From positions 173,873 to 237,872 of the forward strand of contig JAFDYX010000029.1 in assembly GCA_018267215.1 (NCBI GenBank): a stretch of DNA of 64,000 nt. Reading direction: 5' to 3'. The notes under the pieces were generated by a model. That model was not told the DNA's origin. It did not search any database and saw only the letters and a program-made list of their open reading frames with translations. Shown here piece by piece: positions 53,473-62,366 of the stretch. Both the position numbers and the translations under genes were made by a program. How positions within the stretch are numbered: the stretch's first letter is position 1; every line of letters begins with the position of its first letter. This stretch comes from Bacteroidota bacterium (lineage in GTDB: Bacteria; Bacteroidota; Bacteroidia; Cytophagales; Cyclobacteriaceae).

Positions 53473-54831
53473 ATGAAAAATTTAAAATTGATAGCAGCCT
53501 GTCTATTCTTATACGGAGTTGCACAAGCACAAGACAAAGGAAACTTGCTGATCAAAAACGGCACCGTACTGACAGTCACCAAAGGCACACTGCCGGAAAC
53601 TGATGTGCTGGTAAAAGATGGCAAGATCACCCAGATTGCTAAGAACATAACTGCACCGCAGGGTGTAAAGACCATTGATGCTAAAGGGTTGTTCGTTATG
53701 CCTGGCATTATTGATGCACACTCGCACATTGCGCTGGATGCCATCAATGAAATGACCAGTCCGGTGACAGCAGAGGTAGCGGAAGCTGATGTAGTCAACC
53801 CATTTCAAATCAATATCTACCGCGCCCTAGGTGGCGGAGTAACCACCATCCACTCACTACACGGATCGGCCAACGCCATCGGGGGGCAATGTGTTGTATT
53901 AAAATTGCGCTACGGTACATTCGATATGAATGCCATGAAAATGGAAGGCGTTCCGCGCACCATTAAATTTGCCTTGGGCGAAAATCCTACCCGTGTACAT
54001 GGAGGCGGTAGCAATATTGTGCCACGCACCCGAATGGGCGTGGAGTTTGTCATCCGCAAATCTTTTTCTGATGCCAAAAAATATATGGAAGAATGGGATG
54101 CCTACAATAAAAATAAGTTGGTGAAAGGATTTCGCGGTGCGTCACCCGTTTATAATTTACGTTTGGAGACTTTGGCAGAAATTTTAAAAGGCAACATTAT
54201 TATCCACTGCCACAGCTACCGTGCTGATGAAATTTTTATGCTCCTGAAAGTGTGTAAAGATTTCGGTATCAAAAAAATTACATTCCAGCATGCGAACGAA
54301 GGCTATAAAGTTGCGCCCGAGTTGGCTGCCTATGGCGCGATGGCTTCTGTTTTCTCCGACTGGTGGGCGTACAAATTTGAAGTGTACTATTCTACTGCCT
54401 ACAATGCAGCCATCCTGACAAAAAACGGAGTGGTAACATCCATCAACTCAGATGATGCCGAGATGATGCGCCATCTCTATCACGAAGCGGGCAAGACACA
54501 AAAATATGGCGGCCTCTCAGATGAAGAAGCGCTGGCATTGATCACCATTAACCCAGCCAAGCAACTGGGCGTGGAGTCGCGCATCGGTTCTTTGGAAGTA
54601 GGCAAAGATGCAGACATAGCCATCTTTAAAAACCATCCGCTTTCTATTTATGGTGTTCCGCAATATACTATTGTAGATGGCATCGTGCGCTTCGACAGGG
54701 CAAACGATCCGGCAGACATGCGCCTGATGGTTGACCCCAAACAAAATCTGGAAGAAGCCACGCTTTCAGAAAAAGGAGTTGATCGCTGTATGGAGGGAAC
54801 AGAATTTTTATTCACCAACGACAAAAATTGA
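53473..54831 (+). CDS. Exported amidohydrolase, metal ligands intact
   Basis: 452 aa with a signal peptide (LIAACLFLYGVAQA). It is an imidazolonepropionase-like member of the amidohydrolase superfamily: HxH in IIDAHSHIAL, further His in IIHCHSYRADE and ITFQHANEG, and the catalytic Asp in SINSDDAEM. The C-terminal signature is ITINPAKQLGVESRIGSLEVGKDADIAIF, the usual end of the beta-sandwich. It likely hydrolyses an amide or cyclic amide in the periplasm; substrate unknown. It sits between two related proteins that have lost these residues, and is followed by the third after 3 bp. Confidence 0.9.
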   Translation: MKNLKLIAACLFLYGVAQAQDKGNLLIKNGTVLTVTKGTLPETDVLVKDGKITQIAKNITAPQGVKTIDAKGLFVMPGIIDAHSHIALDAINEMTSPVTAEVAEADVVNPFQINIYRALGGGVTTIHSLHGSANAIGGQCVVLKLRYGTFDMNAMKMEGVPRTIKFALGENPTRVHGGGSNIVPRTRMGVEFVIRKSFSDAKKYMEEWDAYNKNKLVKGFRGASPVYNLRLETLAEILKGNIIIHCHSYRADEIFMLLKVCKDFGIKKITFQHANEGYKVAPELAAYGAMASVFSDWWAYKFEVYYSTAYNAAILTKNGVVTSINSDDAEMMRHLYHEAGKTQKYGGLSDEEALALITINPAKQLGVESRIGSLEVGKDADIAIFKNHPLSIYGVPQYTIVDGIVRFDRANDPADMRLMVDPKQNLEEATLSEKGVDRCMEGTEFLFTNDKN

Positions 54832-54834
54832 TTT

Positions 54835-56145
54835 ATGAAGAAGTTACAATTGGTCTATGGAATGATAACAGCCTTACTGTGTGCGTTGGTGTTTCATTTG
54901 GAGGCGCAAATACCCAAAGCAAAAACCGGCACTTTTGCACTCACACATGCTACCATCGAAACCGTAACGAAGGGAACGATTACAGATGGAACGGTAGTCA
55001 TCAGTCACGGAAAAATTACTGATGTAGGCACGAACGTACAACTGCCGGCAGGTGCTGATGTAATTGATTGCAAAGGTCTCTTCATCTACCCGGGCATGAT
55101 TGATGGCGGCACTAATTTGGGTATGTCAGAAATCGGGTCGGACCCACGCACACAAGACTTTAATGAAATAGGAGATGTCATTCCTCAGATGAGCGCGCTG
55201 ACGGCCGTCAACCCCAATGCGGTAGCCATACCCATCACGCGGGTGAGTGGCATCACCACTGTGCTGGCATCACCACAGGGCGATTTGTATTCGGGCACAG
55301 CAGCACTCATCAATCTTCATGGCTACACACCCGAGCAAATGTATGCAGGCTTTCAGGGCGTAACACTGAATTTTCCCAACACGGGCAGGCGCGGTTTTTG
55401 GGATCGCAGAACTGACGAGGAGATAAAAAAGGCGGCTGATAACGCTATGAAACGAATGAGCGAAGTGTGGGATCGTGCAGTGCAATACCAAAAAATTGAC
55501 TCGGCCACCAAAGGAAAGGCGGGGTACTACCCCGAGATGCAGGCACTATTGCCGGTAGTGAAAGGGGAGCGGCCTCTGTTAATCGAAGCCAACGCTGCCA
55601 AAGACATTCAGTCGGCATTGAAGTGGATAAAAGAAAAGAAAATTAAAAATGTAATTCTCACCGGAGTATCCGAAGGCTGGCGTGTGGCCGATGAAATTGC
55701 CAAAGCAAAAATTCCGGTGATTACCGGAGGAGTGCTGGAACTGCCTACCCGCGAATACGACCGCTACGATCAAGCCTACGCCAACGCAGGGCAAATGTTT
55801 AAGGCAGGAGTGAAGGTGGCAATCCGCTCGGGCGAAACCAACAACCAAAACTACCGCAACCTTCCGTATCATGCGGGCTTTGCCGTGGCTTACGGAATGG
55901 ATAAGACTGAAGCGTTGAAAGCCATCACCATTGTGCCGGCAGAAATTTTTGGAGTGGCCGATAAAATCGGCTCCATCGAAACAGGCAAAGTGGCCAACTT
56001 GTTTGTTTGCGATGGCGACCCGTTTGAAACCAAAACGCAAATCAAACAGGTGTTTATAGATGGCTGGCAGATTCCATTGGTAAGCCGCCAGACCCAACTG
56101 TATGATGAGTTTTTAAAACGTGAGCCAGGCGTTAGCAAGAAATAG
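54835..56145 (+). CDS. Exported amidohydrolase-fold protein lacking metal ligands
   Basis: 436 aa with a signal peptide (LVYGMITALLCALVFHLEAQ). Sequence follows the amidohydrolase frame from THATIETVTKGTI to IVPAEIFGVADKIGSIETGKVANLFV. The HxH position is DGGTNLG, later His sites read LIEANAAKD and ILTGVSEG, and the Asp site is AIRSGETNN; all ligands are replaced. It is probably a non-catalytic subunit or a binding protein. It is separated by 3 bp from the active family member. Confidence 0.85.
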   Translation: MKKLQLVYGMITALLCALVFHLEAQIPKAKTGTFALTHATIETVTKGTITDGTVVISHGKITDVGTNVQLPAGADVIDCKGLFIYPGMIDGGTNLGMSEIGSDPRTQDFNEIGDVIPQMSALTAVNPNAVAIPITRVSGITTVLASPQGDLYSGTAALINLHGYTPEQMYAGFQGVTLNFPNTGRRGFWDRRTDEEIKKAADNAMKRMSEVWDRAVQYQKIDSATKGKAGYYPEMQALLPVVKGERPLLIEANAAKDIQSALKWIKEKKIKNVILTGVSEGWRVADEIAKAKIPVITGGVLELPTREYDRYDQAYANAGQMFKAGVKVAIRSGETNNQNYRNLPYHAGFAVAYGMDKTEALKAITIVPAEIFGVADKIGSIETGKVANLFVCDGDPFETKTQIKQVFIDGWQIPLVSRQTQLYDEFLKREPGVSKK

Positions 56146-56166
56146 TTTTTTTATTGGAGTTTTTTT

Positions 56167-56192
56167 AGCCGCCAGCGATGGCGGCTTTTTTA
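56167..56192 (+). terminator. Rho-independent terminator
   Basis: Eight-base perfect GC-rich stem (56167-56174/56179-56186), a GCGA tetraloop and a following T-run. It closes the amidohydrolase operon; the next gene starts 46 bp later. Confidence 0.85.
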
Positions 56193-56237
56193 TTTTCACT
56201 GTACATTACCTGATTCTAACTTTGCGTACCTTGAAGC

Positions 56238-57548
56238 ATGATCTTGTTTGTGGACATGAACAGCTTTTTTGCCAGCTGCGAGCAGCAGGTAAACTATTGG
56301 CTGCGTGGCAGGCCGGTGGGGGTGTGTGCTTACACCGGAAAATATGGATGCATCATCGCGCCTTCCATTGAAGCAAAAAAAAGAGGCGTGAAAACCGGTA
56401 TGCGCCTGAACGATGCTATCCAGATATGCCCCGACATCGTTCCTCTCGAAACACATCCTAACCGTTATCGCGAATACCACATTAAAATCATGAACGTGCT
56501 GCGGCAGTATTCGGAAGACGTAATTCCCAAAAGTATTGATGAAGCCATTGTTGACCTGACCAGCTATCAGTTGATTTATAAAAACCTGAAAGACTTAGAG
56601 AAGCTGGCTCATCAGATAAAAAAAGACATCCGCGAAAAAGTAGGCGACTGGCTGAAGTGCTCTATTGGCATAGCACCTAACGCCTTTTTGGCCAAGCTCG
56701 GCTCCGACATACAAAAACCTGACGGCCTCACGGTGATCATGCCTGAAAATATTGATGCCATACTTTCTAAACTCACGCTCACCGATTTGCCAGGCATCGG
56801 CCGGGGCATGGCCGAGCGCTTGACGAATGCAGGCATCTTCACGCCCCTGCAACTGAGGCACACCAAACCCGATTTCATCCGGGCAGCGTGCAAAAGCATC
56901 GTTGGATTTTATTGGTACCAGCGGCTCAATTTTCAAGAAGTGGAAGTTGACGTAAACAGTGACGGCTACAAAAGTATGCAAGCCATGAGGCAGATTTCGG
57001 CTGAGAAAAGAAAGTCGGCAGAAAATTTGAACCAGTTGCTGATCTCGCTCTGCATGACGCTGGAAAAAAGAATGGTGCGCAACGGTGTATTTTGCCGCGA
57101 CCTGGGGTTTTATGCTTCCTACGAAGAGCGAACCTGGAAAGACCATGTGCCGCTGCCCAAGCCCGTGCAAGATGGGATGGAACTGGTCAACATCATCAAG
57201 GCACGCATGAAAAAATATGAAGAGAAAAACCATAGCGGCCCCATTATCAACACGGAGATGAAAGCCATGTGCGTGTACGTCAGCTCTTTTGTTTCTGATG
57301 ATGCCCTGCAATATCACTTGTTTGAAAACAATGTAACCAAAGACAAGCTGCGCAAAATTATTTACGATGTAAAAAATAAATATGGCCTCGATAAAATTAT
57401 GAAGGCAGCCGAACTGAGCGGCTCGCCCGTGATGCACGATGCCATCGGCTTTGGCTCGGTAAAAGATCTGCATGGCGACAAGTCAGTAGCCGAGCAGATG
57501 GAAGAGTTGGGTATGGACTCTTCCAAAATTGATTTGAGCAATTTTTAG
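56238..57548 (+). CDS. Y-family (translesion) DNA polymerase
   Basis: 436 aa. The Y-family core is visible: FVDMNSFFASCEQ with Asp6, and SIDEAIVDL with Asp101 and Glu102, the catalytic carboxylates. The helix-hairpin-helix region is LPGIGRGMAERL. The little-finger domain follows (~235-345). It extends beyond the usual end by ~80 residues (KMKAAELSGSPVMHDA), and no clear QLxLF-type clamp-binding peptide is seen. Whether it is the DinB or UmuC type is uncertain. It overlaps kdsB at the 3' end by 4 bp. Confidence 0.88.
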   Translation: MILFVDMNSFFASCEQQVNYWLRGRPVGVCAYTGKYGCIIAPSIEAKKRGVKTGMRLNDAIQICPDIVPLETHPNRYREYHIKIMNVLRQYSEDVIPKSIDEAIVDLTSYQLIYKNLKDLEKLAHQIKKDIREKVGDWLKCSIGIAPNAFLAKLGSDIQKPDGLTVIMPENIDAILSKLTLTDLPGIGRGMAERLTNAGIFTPLQLRHTKPDFIRAACKSIVGFYWYQRLNFQEVEVDVNSDGYKSMQAMRQISAEKRKSAENLNQLLISLCMTLEKRMVRNGVFCRDLGFYASYEERTWKDHVPLPKPVQDGMELVNIIKARMKKYEEKNHSGPIINTEMKAMCVYVSSFVSDDALQYHLFENNVTKDKLRKIIYDVKNKYGLDKIMKAAELSGSPVMHDAIGFGSVKDLHGDKSVAEQMEELGMDSSKIDLSNF

Positions 57549-58303
57549 CGACCGGTTTCTTGTTGCCTCAAGATAACCAGCGCCCGTTGCAGGTCTTCGG
57601 GTGTATCAATACAAATACTTTCTTCCATCTCGGTCTCAACCGTTTTTATCTTAAAACCATTTTCTATCCATCGCAACTGTTCGAGCGATTCTGCTTTTTC
57701 GAGAAGGGAGGGAGCGAGCTTGGTAATTTTTTCTAAAATATCTGAGCGGTAAGCATACAGTCCCACATGCCGGTAAAAAGTAGTTTGGTTGAGCCAATCT
57801 TTTGGTTCTGCTTTTTGCACGAATGGGATAGGCGAGCGGCTGAAGTAGATGGCATCTCCCTGATGGTTGACTACCACCTTGGCTTCACCAGCCGAATGCA
57901 GTTGCTCGCGTGTAGCAATTTTTTGTATTAATGTGGCCAACTCCGTTTGCATTGTTATAGATGCACACAATAAATCAATTTGCGCGGGGTCAATAAAAGG
58001 CTCATCACCTTGAATGTTGATGGCAAAATCAAATTTTTCATTTTGTTTTTGCAGGGCTTCAAAACACCGGTCGGTTCCGCTGGGGTGGTCTTCGCGCGTG
58101 ATGACGGCATTTCCGCCAAACGATACGATGTGGTCGAATATCCGCTGGTCATCGGTAGCCACAACTATTTTGTGCAGGCGTTTCGATTTTTTTACCTGAT
58201 AGTAAACGCGTTCAATCATGGTTTGCCCAAGCATATCAACCAGTGGCTTGCCCGGAAAACGGGAAGAGGCAAAGCGTGCGGGAATGATGCCGATGATTTT
58301 CAT
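57545..58303 (-). CDS. kdsB: 3-deoxy-manno-octulosonate cytidylyltransferase
   Basis: 252 aa, matching KdsB (~245-255). It activates Kdo as CMP-Kdo for lipopolysaccharide inner core synthesis. Motifs are IIPARFASSRFPGKPL (nucleotide binding), ATDDQRI, GTDRCFEAL, INIQGDEPFID, and YRHVGLYAYR. Single copy and adjacent to nothing else of lipid A. It indicates an outer membrane with Kdo. Confidence 0.95.
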   Translation of the reverse strand: MKIIGIIPARFASSRFPGKPLVDMLGQTMIERVYYQVKKSKRLHKIVVATDDQRIFDHIVSFGGNAVITREDHPSGTDRCFEALQKQNEKFDFAINIQGDEPFIDPAQIDLLCASITMQTELATLIQKIATREQLHSAGEAKVVVNHQGDAIYFSRSPIPFVQKAEPKDWLNQTTFYRHVGLYAYRSDILEKITKLAPSLLEKAESLEQLRWIENGFKIKTVETEMEESICIDTPEDLQRALVILRQQETGR

Positions 58304-58384
58304 GAATTAAGATTAGGTCTAGACTTTATTTAGCACTTGAAATGTAAAAAAAAATAGTTATAGCTTCGCTTTTTCATTTTTTTA

Positions 58385-58392
58385 TATATTTG
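58385..58392 (+). promoter_or_regulatory. Putative -7 box (TATATTTG)
   Basis: It matches TAnnTTTG and sits 22 nt before the start of the cysteine-rich protein gene. No clear -33 TTTG at 19-21 nt. Confidence 0.45.
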
Positions 58393-58414
58393 AATAATCA
58401 ACCCATCATAAAAT

Positions 58415-59089
58415 ATGAAAAAAATAAACACACTGCACATTCTTTCTGCCATAATTCTATTTTGCTGCCATGCATCAGACAACCTCAACAGCCAAATCGA
58501 TTTAAAAAAATTTTCTGTTGCTTCACAAAGCACTTACTCAACTGCAAACGTCACTCTGAAGGATATGAAAGGTGAGGGAATGGCTGTTATTCTTAATTCA
58601 GAAAAGACTGATAAGCCTTATAAGATGTATTATCTTCAAACAAAGGAAGCTATTGAATTTCAACCATATTCTGGAAAAGCAGAATTAGTTGATTTGCAAC
58701 ATGGAGTTTTGGTTAAGCCTATTGGGGAGAATAAACTGTATTTTCTTTGTTTGAGCGGGGGCGCAGGAGAATCGGTTTACGCTAATGTAACGAAATCGTT
58801 CCATGGACATCCAATGGATGTTTTAAGAGGGTATGGCATTGGCACTAAAGAAAACGATAATGAAGGTGAGTATACTTATATCGTACCAGAATCGCTTAGA
58901 GGGTTAAAGAATTTAGATGAGTTTAAAGCAGCCTTTAAAAAAATGAATGTAGAAAATAAATCAACTCAAAGATTAGCAGAAAATAAGTGTAGTGCGTCTT
59001 GTAAAAATGGTTCATGCTCAGCTTCTGGATCCAGTGTAAGTTGCATGTGTTTATCTGATGGAACACCTTCTTGTAGCAGTTACAACTGA
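58415..59089 (+). CDS. Secreted protein with cysteine-rich C-terminus, unknown family
   Basis: 224 aa. A hydrophobic N-terminus (INTLHILSAIILFCCHAS) indicates export or a lipoprotein. Residues ~30-185 form one uncharacterised domain, beta-rich at first (YKMYYLQTKEAIEFQPY, KLYFLCLSGGAGESVY). The last ~33 residues contain six or more cysteines in short spacing (KCSASCKNGSC, VSCMCLSD, PSCSSYN), which could form disulfides or bind metal. The gene is clearly more AT-rich than its neighbours. No assignment is possible; similar Cys-rich ends occur in secreted peptides and adhesins. Confidence 0.72.
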   Translation: MKKINTLHILSAIILFCCHASDNLNSQIDLKKFSVASQSTYSTANVTLKDMKGEGMAVILNSEKTDKPYKMYYLQTKEAIEFQPYSGKAELVDLQHGVLVKPIGENKLYFLCLSGGAGESVYANVTKSFHGHPMDVLRGYGIGTKENDNEGEYTYIVPESLRGLKNLDEFKAAFKKMNVENKSTQRLAENKCSASCKNGSCSASGSSVSCMCLSDGTPSCSSYN

Positions 59090-59193
59090 TATTGTAGAAA
59101 GATAATTTATTTTTGAATTGAATTAATAACTTATTTGTAGGCTAAGAATTTAAATGATTACAAATCCACTTAGAAAGAAATGAGGGGCAATAA

Positions 59194-59316
59194 ATCGATT
59201 TACGTTCAGCGGAGCTAACGTATATTGTATCTTGTACAAATGGCTCAGGTTCAGGTTCAGGTAATAATATAACTTTTAAGCGCGTTGATGGTGCTCCTCA
59301 TTATAACTCATGGTAA
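59194..59316 (+). pseudogene. Short possible coding remnant after the cysteine-rich gene
   Basis: Between a stop at 59191 and a stop at 59314-59316 lies a 40-codon frame without a start codon, reading roughly SAELTYIVSCTNGSGSGS then NITFKRVDGAPHYNSW. It contains a GGTTCA tandem repeat (Gly-Ser). It looks like the C-terminal end of a degraded secreted protein. The rest of the 59090-59328 gap holds nothing recognisable. Confidence 0.3.
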
Positions 59317-59328
59317 AATACGACTCAA

Positions 59329-60684
59329 TTAAGTGGTACTTCTAATCCTCCAATTCGCTGGATAAAGATTGTTTATACGGTTGCCCAAATGGTTGACCCA
59401 TCCGATGGGCACGCTCTGAAATTTCATTAATGTAAAACCTGATTTCTCTGAACCTAAATACAAACTTTCCTTTCGGAGAAAAGCGATGGCCTGATCGTAA
59501 GTCAGATCAATAGCCTGAAAATTTTCCTGGTTTAGTTCGTTAGAAAGCGCAAAGGCATGCTCGGGGATAAGTTTATCGTGCTTGATAGTTGCCACGGCTG
59601 TTCCTTTTTGAATTGCTTTAAAATTGCTGGCAAGGAAATCAATGTCATCAACACTTTCTTTAGGCAATGCGATAATTAAATCATCGTATAGAACAAATTC
59701 AATTGTATCGGGCTGGGTTACCCATGTGGTAAGCCGTTCATTTAGTTTTTTAGGTGCAACCTGAAATTTTTTCTTCGATCGGACAGCAACTTCATCTTCC
59801 TTCTCCATTTTTTTTAAAACAGAAATAAAAAAGCCTTCGCCCTTTGCACGATGAGGAAAAAACTGATAACCCCATACGCCTTCATGGAAATTCTCTTGTG
59901 CTGACCAATTCTCTTCCGTTTTCAGTTTTATACTTTTTGCTTTTTGAGTTTGTATCAGCGGCTTTAAATTTTCCTCATTCTCTTTTGGATTGTACGTGCA
60001 GGTGCTGTAAATCAAAATGCCATTGGTTTTTAGCGTTGGCCAAATATGATTTATAATCCGCTGTTGCCGCAGCGAACACAGGCGTGCGTTCTCATCGCTC
60101 CACTCGTTCATGGCCTTGGGGTCTTTGCGAAACAGGCCTTCGCCTGAGCAAGGTGCATCTACCAGCACTACATCAAAAAAGCCTGTTAGCTTAGAAAAAT
60201 CTTCGGGGTCGTTCTGGGTAACCACCGCATTTACAGTGCCCCATTTACAAATATTTTCTGCAAGGATGGTGGCGCGTGTTTTAATCACTTCGTTGCTCAC
60301 CAACAACGAACTGTTATTGATTAAACTTAAAAGATGGGTTGATTTTCCGCCCGGAGCCGCACAGGCATCTAATACACGGAGCGATTTAGAAAGATCGGCA
60401 GCTTGCTTCAGCGCTTGCTCAAGAAACATTGAACTGGCTTCTTGCACATAGTATGCACCCGCATGTAAGAGTGGATCGAAGGTAAAGGCCGGCCGCTTCT
60501 CTAAGTAATAACCTCCTTCGCACCACGGAATGTGTTCTGATTTTTGTACTAACTTTTTAAACGGGTTGAGGCGGATGGAAGTAGGCGAGGGGCGGAGGTG
60601 AGCCTCGGCAAAGGCAGGCCACGCCTCACCTAACAGGCTCTTCATCCGCAGGCTAAAGTCAAGGGGAAATCCGACAGTATCCAT
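59329..60684 (-). CDS. 16S rRNA (cytosine-C5) methyltransferase, RsmF-like
   Basis: 451 aa (E. coli RsmF 479). It methylates C5 of a cytosine in 16S rRNA using SAM. The SAM motif I is LDACAAPGGKSTHL. The two cysteines of m5C RNA methyltransferases are seen: motif IV DAPCSGEG (Cys near 177) and motif VI STCTYNP (Cys near 228, the covalent nucleophile in this family). The C-terminal ~150 residues form the PUA-like RNA-binding part typical of RsmF. Confidence 0.93.
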   Translation of the reverse strand: MDTVGFPLDFSLRMKSLLGEAWPAFAEAHLRPSPTSIRLNPFKKLVQKSEHIPWCEGGYYLEKRPAFTFDPLLHAGAYYVQEASSMFLEQALKQAADLSKSLRVLDACAAPGGKSTHLLSLINNSSLLVSNEVIKTRATILAENICKWGTVNAVVTQNDPEDFSKLTGFFDVVLVDAPCSGEGLFRKDPKAMNEWSDENARLCSLRQQRIINHIWPTLKTNGILIYSTCTYNPKENEENLKPLIQTQKAKSIKLKTEENWSAQENFHEGVWGYQFFPHRAKGEGFFISVLKKMEKEDEVAVRSKKKFQVAPKKLNERLTTWVTQPDTIEFVLYDDLIIALPKESVDDIDFLASNFKAIQKGTAVATIKHDKLIPEHAFALSNELNQENFQAIDLTYDQAIAFLRKESLYLGSEKSGFTLMKFQSVPIGWVNHLGNRINNLYPANWRIRSTT

Positions 60685-60748
60685 TGCCCAAATCTATGCG
60701 ATCTGCAAATAATATTTTCTGTTTATTTTCGCCCATAAATTTTTTGTT

Positions 60749-62014
60749 ATGGAGATCAAAGCCAATGACAGCCGATTAAAAAGTTGGGTAGCTGTGCCGC
60801 CCCACTCAGACTTCCCGATTCAAAACCTGCCGTTCGGAATTTTTACGACAACCCAGACGAAGCCCCGTGCCGGAGTAGCTATTGGTGGGCATGTGCTGGA
60901 TTTGGCTTATTTGCATGAACACGGATTTTTAGATGGGCTCGGCATGCCTGCTGGAATTTTCAATCAAAAATACCTGAATGATTTTTTGGCGCTTGGAAGA
61001 AAAAAAGGGCGCGAAGTGCGCGAGCGTGTTTCTGAGTTGCTCCGCCATGATAACGACAAGTTAAAATCCCATCAGGTGGCAGCACTTGTCCCGATGGAGA
61101 AGGTGCAGATGCTGCTGCCCGTGCGCATACCCAACTACACCGATTTTTACAGCAGCGAAGAACATGCTACCAACGTAGGCACCATGTTTCGCGACCCCAA
61201 GAATGCATTGCTCCCCAACTGGAAACACCTGCCCGTGGGCTACCATGGCCGTGCTTCTTCTATCGTAGTGTCGGGCACACCCCTTCATCGGCCTAAAGGA
61301 CAAACCAAACCAGCTGACGCTGAGTTTCCGGTTTTTAGTCCAACACAAAAATTAGATTTCGAACTGGAGGTGGCGTTTATCACCTGCGCGGAAACTACAT
61401 TAGGTTCGCACATCACCACCAAAGAAGCAGAAGAAAATATTTTTGGATTGGTACTCTTCAACGATTGGAGCGCACGCGATATACAGACGTGGGAGTATGT
61501 TCCACTTGGCCCATTCCTCGCTAAAAATTTCGGATCAACCATTTCGCCATGGATAGTTACGCTTGATGCACTTGAACCCTTTCGGGTAAAAGGCCCAGAA
61601 CAATTTCCGCACGTGTTGCCCTACCTTTCATTTGAAGGAAATAGAAATTTTGATATCGCGCTGGAGGTGTTGATCCAACCTGAGAAAGGAGAAGCTACAA
61701 CGGTGAGCCGTTCTAATTTTAAATACATGTATTGGAATATGGCGCAACAACTGACGCACCATACCGTGAACGGCTGCAACATACAGGTAGGCGATATGTA
61801 TGCCAGCGGCACGATCAGCGGCCCATCGCCCGGCTCGTATGGCTCCCTGCTTGAGCTGACCTGGAACGGCCAGCGGCCTTTGCATTTAAGCGATGGCAGC
61901 GAACGCAAATTCCTGCTCGACAACGACACGGTCATTATCAAAGGCCACTGCGATAAAGATGGGGTGCGGATTGGATTTGGTGCGTGTGCAGGAAAGGTTT
62001 TGCCTGCCCTCTAA
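60749..62014 (+). CDS. fahA: Fumarylacetoacetase
   Basis: 421 aa, about the length of human FAH (419). It hydrolyses fumarylacetoacetate to fumarate and acetoacetate, the last step of tyrosine degradation. Landmarks are PFGIFTT, the catalytic-region NYTDFYSSEEHATNVG, HLPVGYHGRASSI, ELEVAFI, LFNDWSARDIQTWEY and GTISGPSPGSYGS. No other gene of the pathway is adjacent. The REP-like palindrome begins 10 bp after its stop codon. Confidence 0.95.
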   Translation: MEIKANDSRLKSWVAVPPHSDFPIQNLPFGIFTTTQTKPRAGVAIGGHVLDLAYLHEHGFLDGLGMPAGIFNQKYLNDFLALGRKKGREVRERVSELLRHDNDKLKSHQVAALVPMEKVQMLLPVRIPNYTDFYSSEEHATNVGTMFRDPKNALLPNWKHLPVGYHGRASSIVVSGTPLHRPKGQTKPADAEFPVFSPTQKLDFELEVAFITCAETTLGSHITTKEAEENIFGLVLFNDWSARDIQTWEYVPLGPFLAKNFGSTISPWIVTLDALEPFRVKGPEQFPHVLPYLSFEGNRNFDIALEVLIQPEKGEATTVSRSNFKYMYWNMAQQLTHHTVNGCNIQVGDMYASGTISGPSPGSYGSLLELTWNGQRPLHLSDGSERKFLLDNDTVIIKGHCDKDGVRIGFGACAGKVLPAL

Positions 62015-62021
62015 AATAATC

Positions 62022-62366
62022 TTAACTGGCGCAAGCGTCAAGCTTGTGCCAGTTGAGCTTATTGATGAAGCCATTTTCATAATGAACCAAATCCGTTTTA
62101 AGGCTTCCGATAAAACCGTGAATGGCAACATCGCTATACACAGGCAGCCGATATCCGTAGGTAGTTTGCATATATTTTAAGAGGACGGGCTTATCAAAAG
62201 CTATAGCAGAGAATAAATCAATATCTATGCTCATTCGGTGCCCGATCTGAAGTGAAAGTGCAGTGCCACCCACTAAAATAAATGAAGATAACTTTTTATC
62301 GAGCATCAGTTTTTGTAAAACATCCAATGTATTCTTTGAAACTGTGTCGGTATGCAGTTTGCTCAT
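62022..62366 (-). pseudogene. AbiEii-type nucleotidyltransferase, C-terminally truncated by a REP element
   Basis: 114 aa remain. The N-terminal nucleotidyltransferase signature is present: FILVGGTALSLQIGHR followed by SIDIDLFS, containing the GG...D-x-D-type catalytic motif. Full-length relatives are about twice as long. The frame leaves the family pattern near FINKL, and the final ten codons and stop (NWHKLDACAS) are read from the REP palindrome at 62024-62054. Enzymatic function is doubtful. Its start overlaps the stop of the upstream partner by 4 bp (ATGA), as in an operon. Confidence 0.8.
62024..62054. repeat. REP-like palindrome 1 (at end of the AbiEii fragment)
   Basis: 31-nt palindrome with arms AACTGGC/GCCAGTT and inner CAAGC/GCTTG. 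It is the same element as those around the RAYT gene 1.2 kb downstream. Confidence 0.85.

Noticed and set aside
56595-57473. 292-codon open frame on the minus strand opposite the Y-family polymerase
   Set aside because: It is antisense to a gene with intact catalytic motifs, has no family features, and its Cys/His/Phe-rich translation is typical of a shadow frame.
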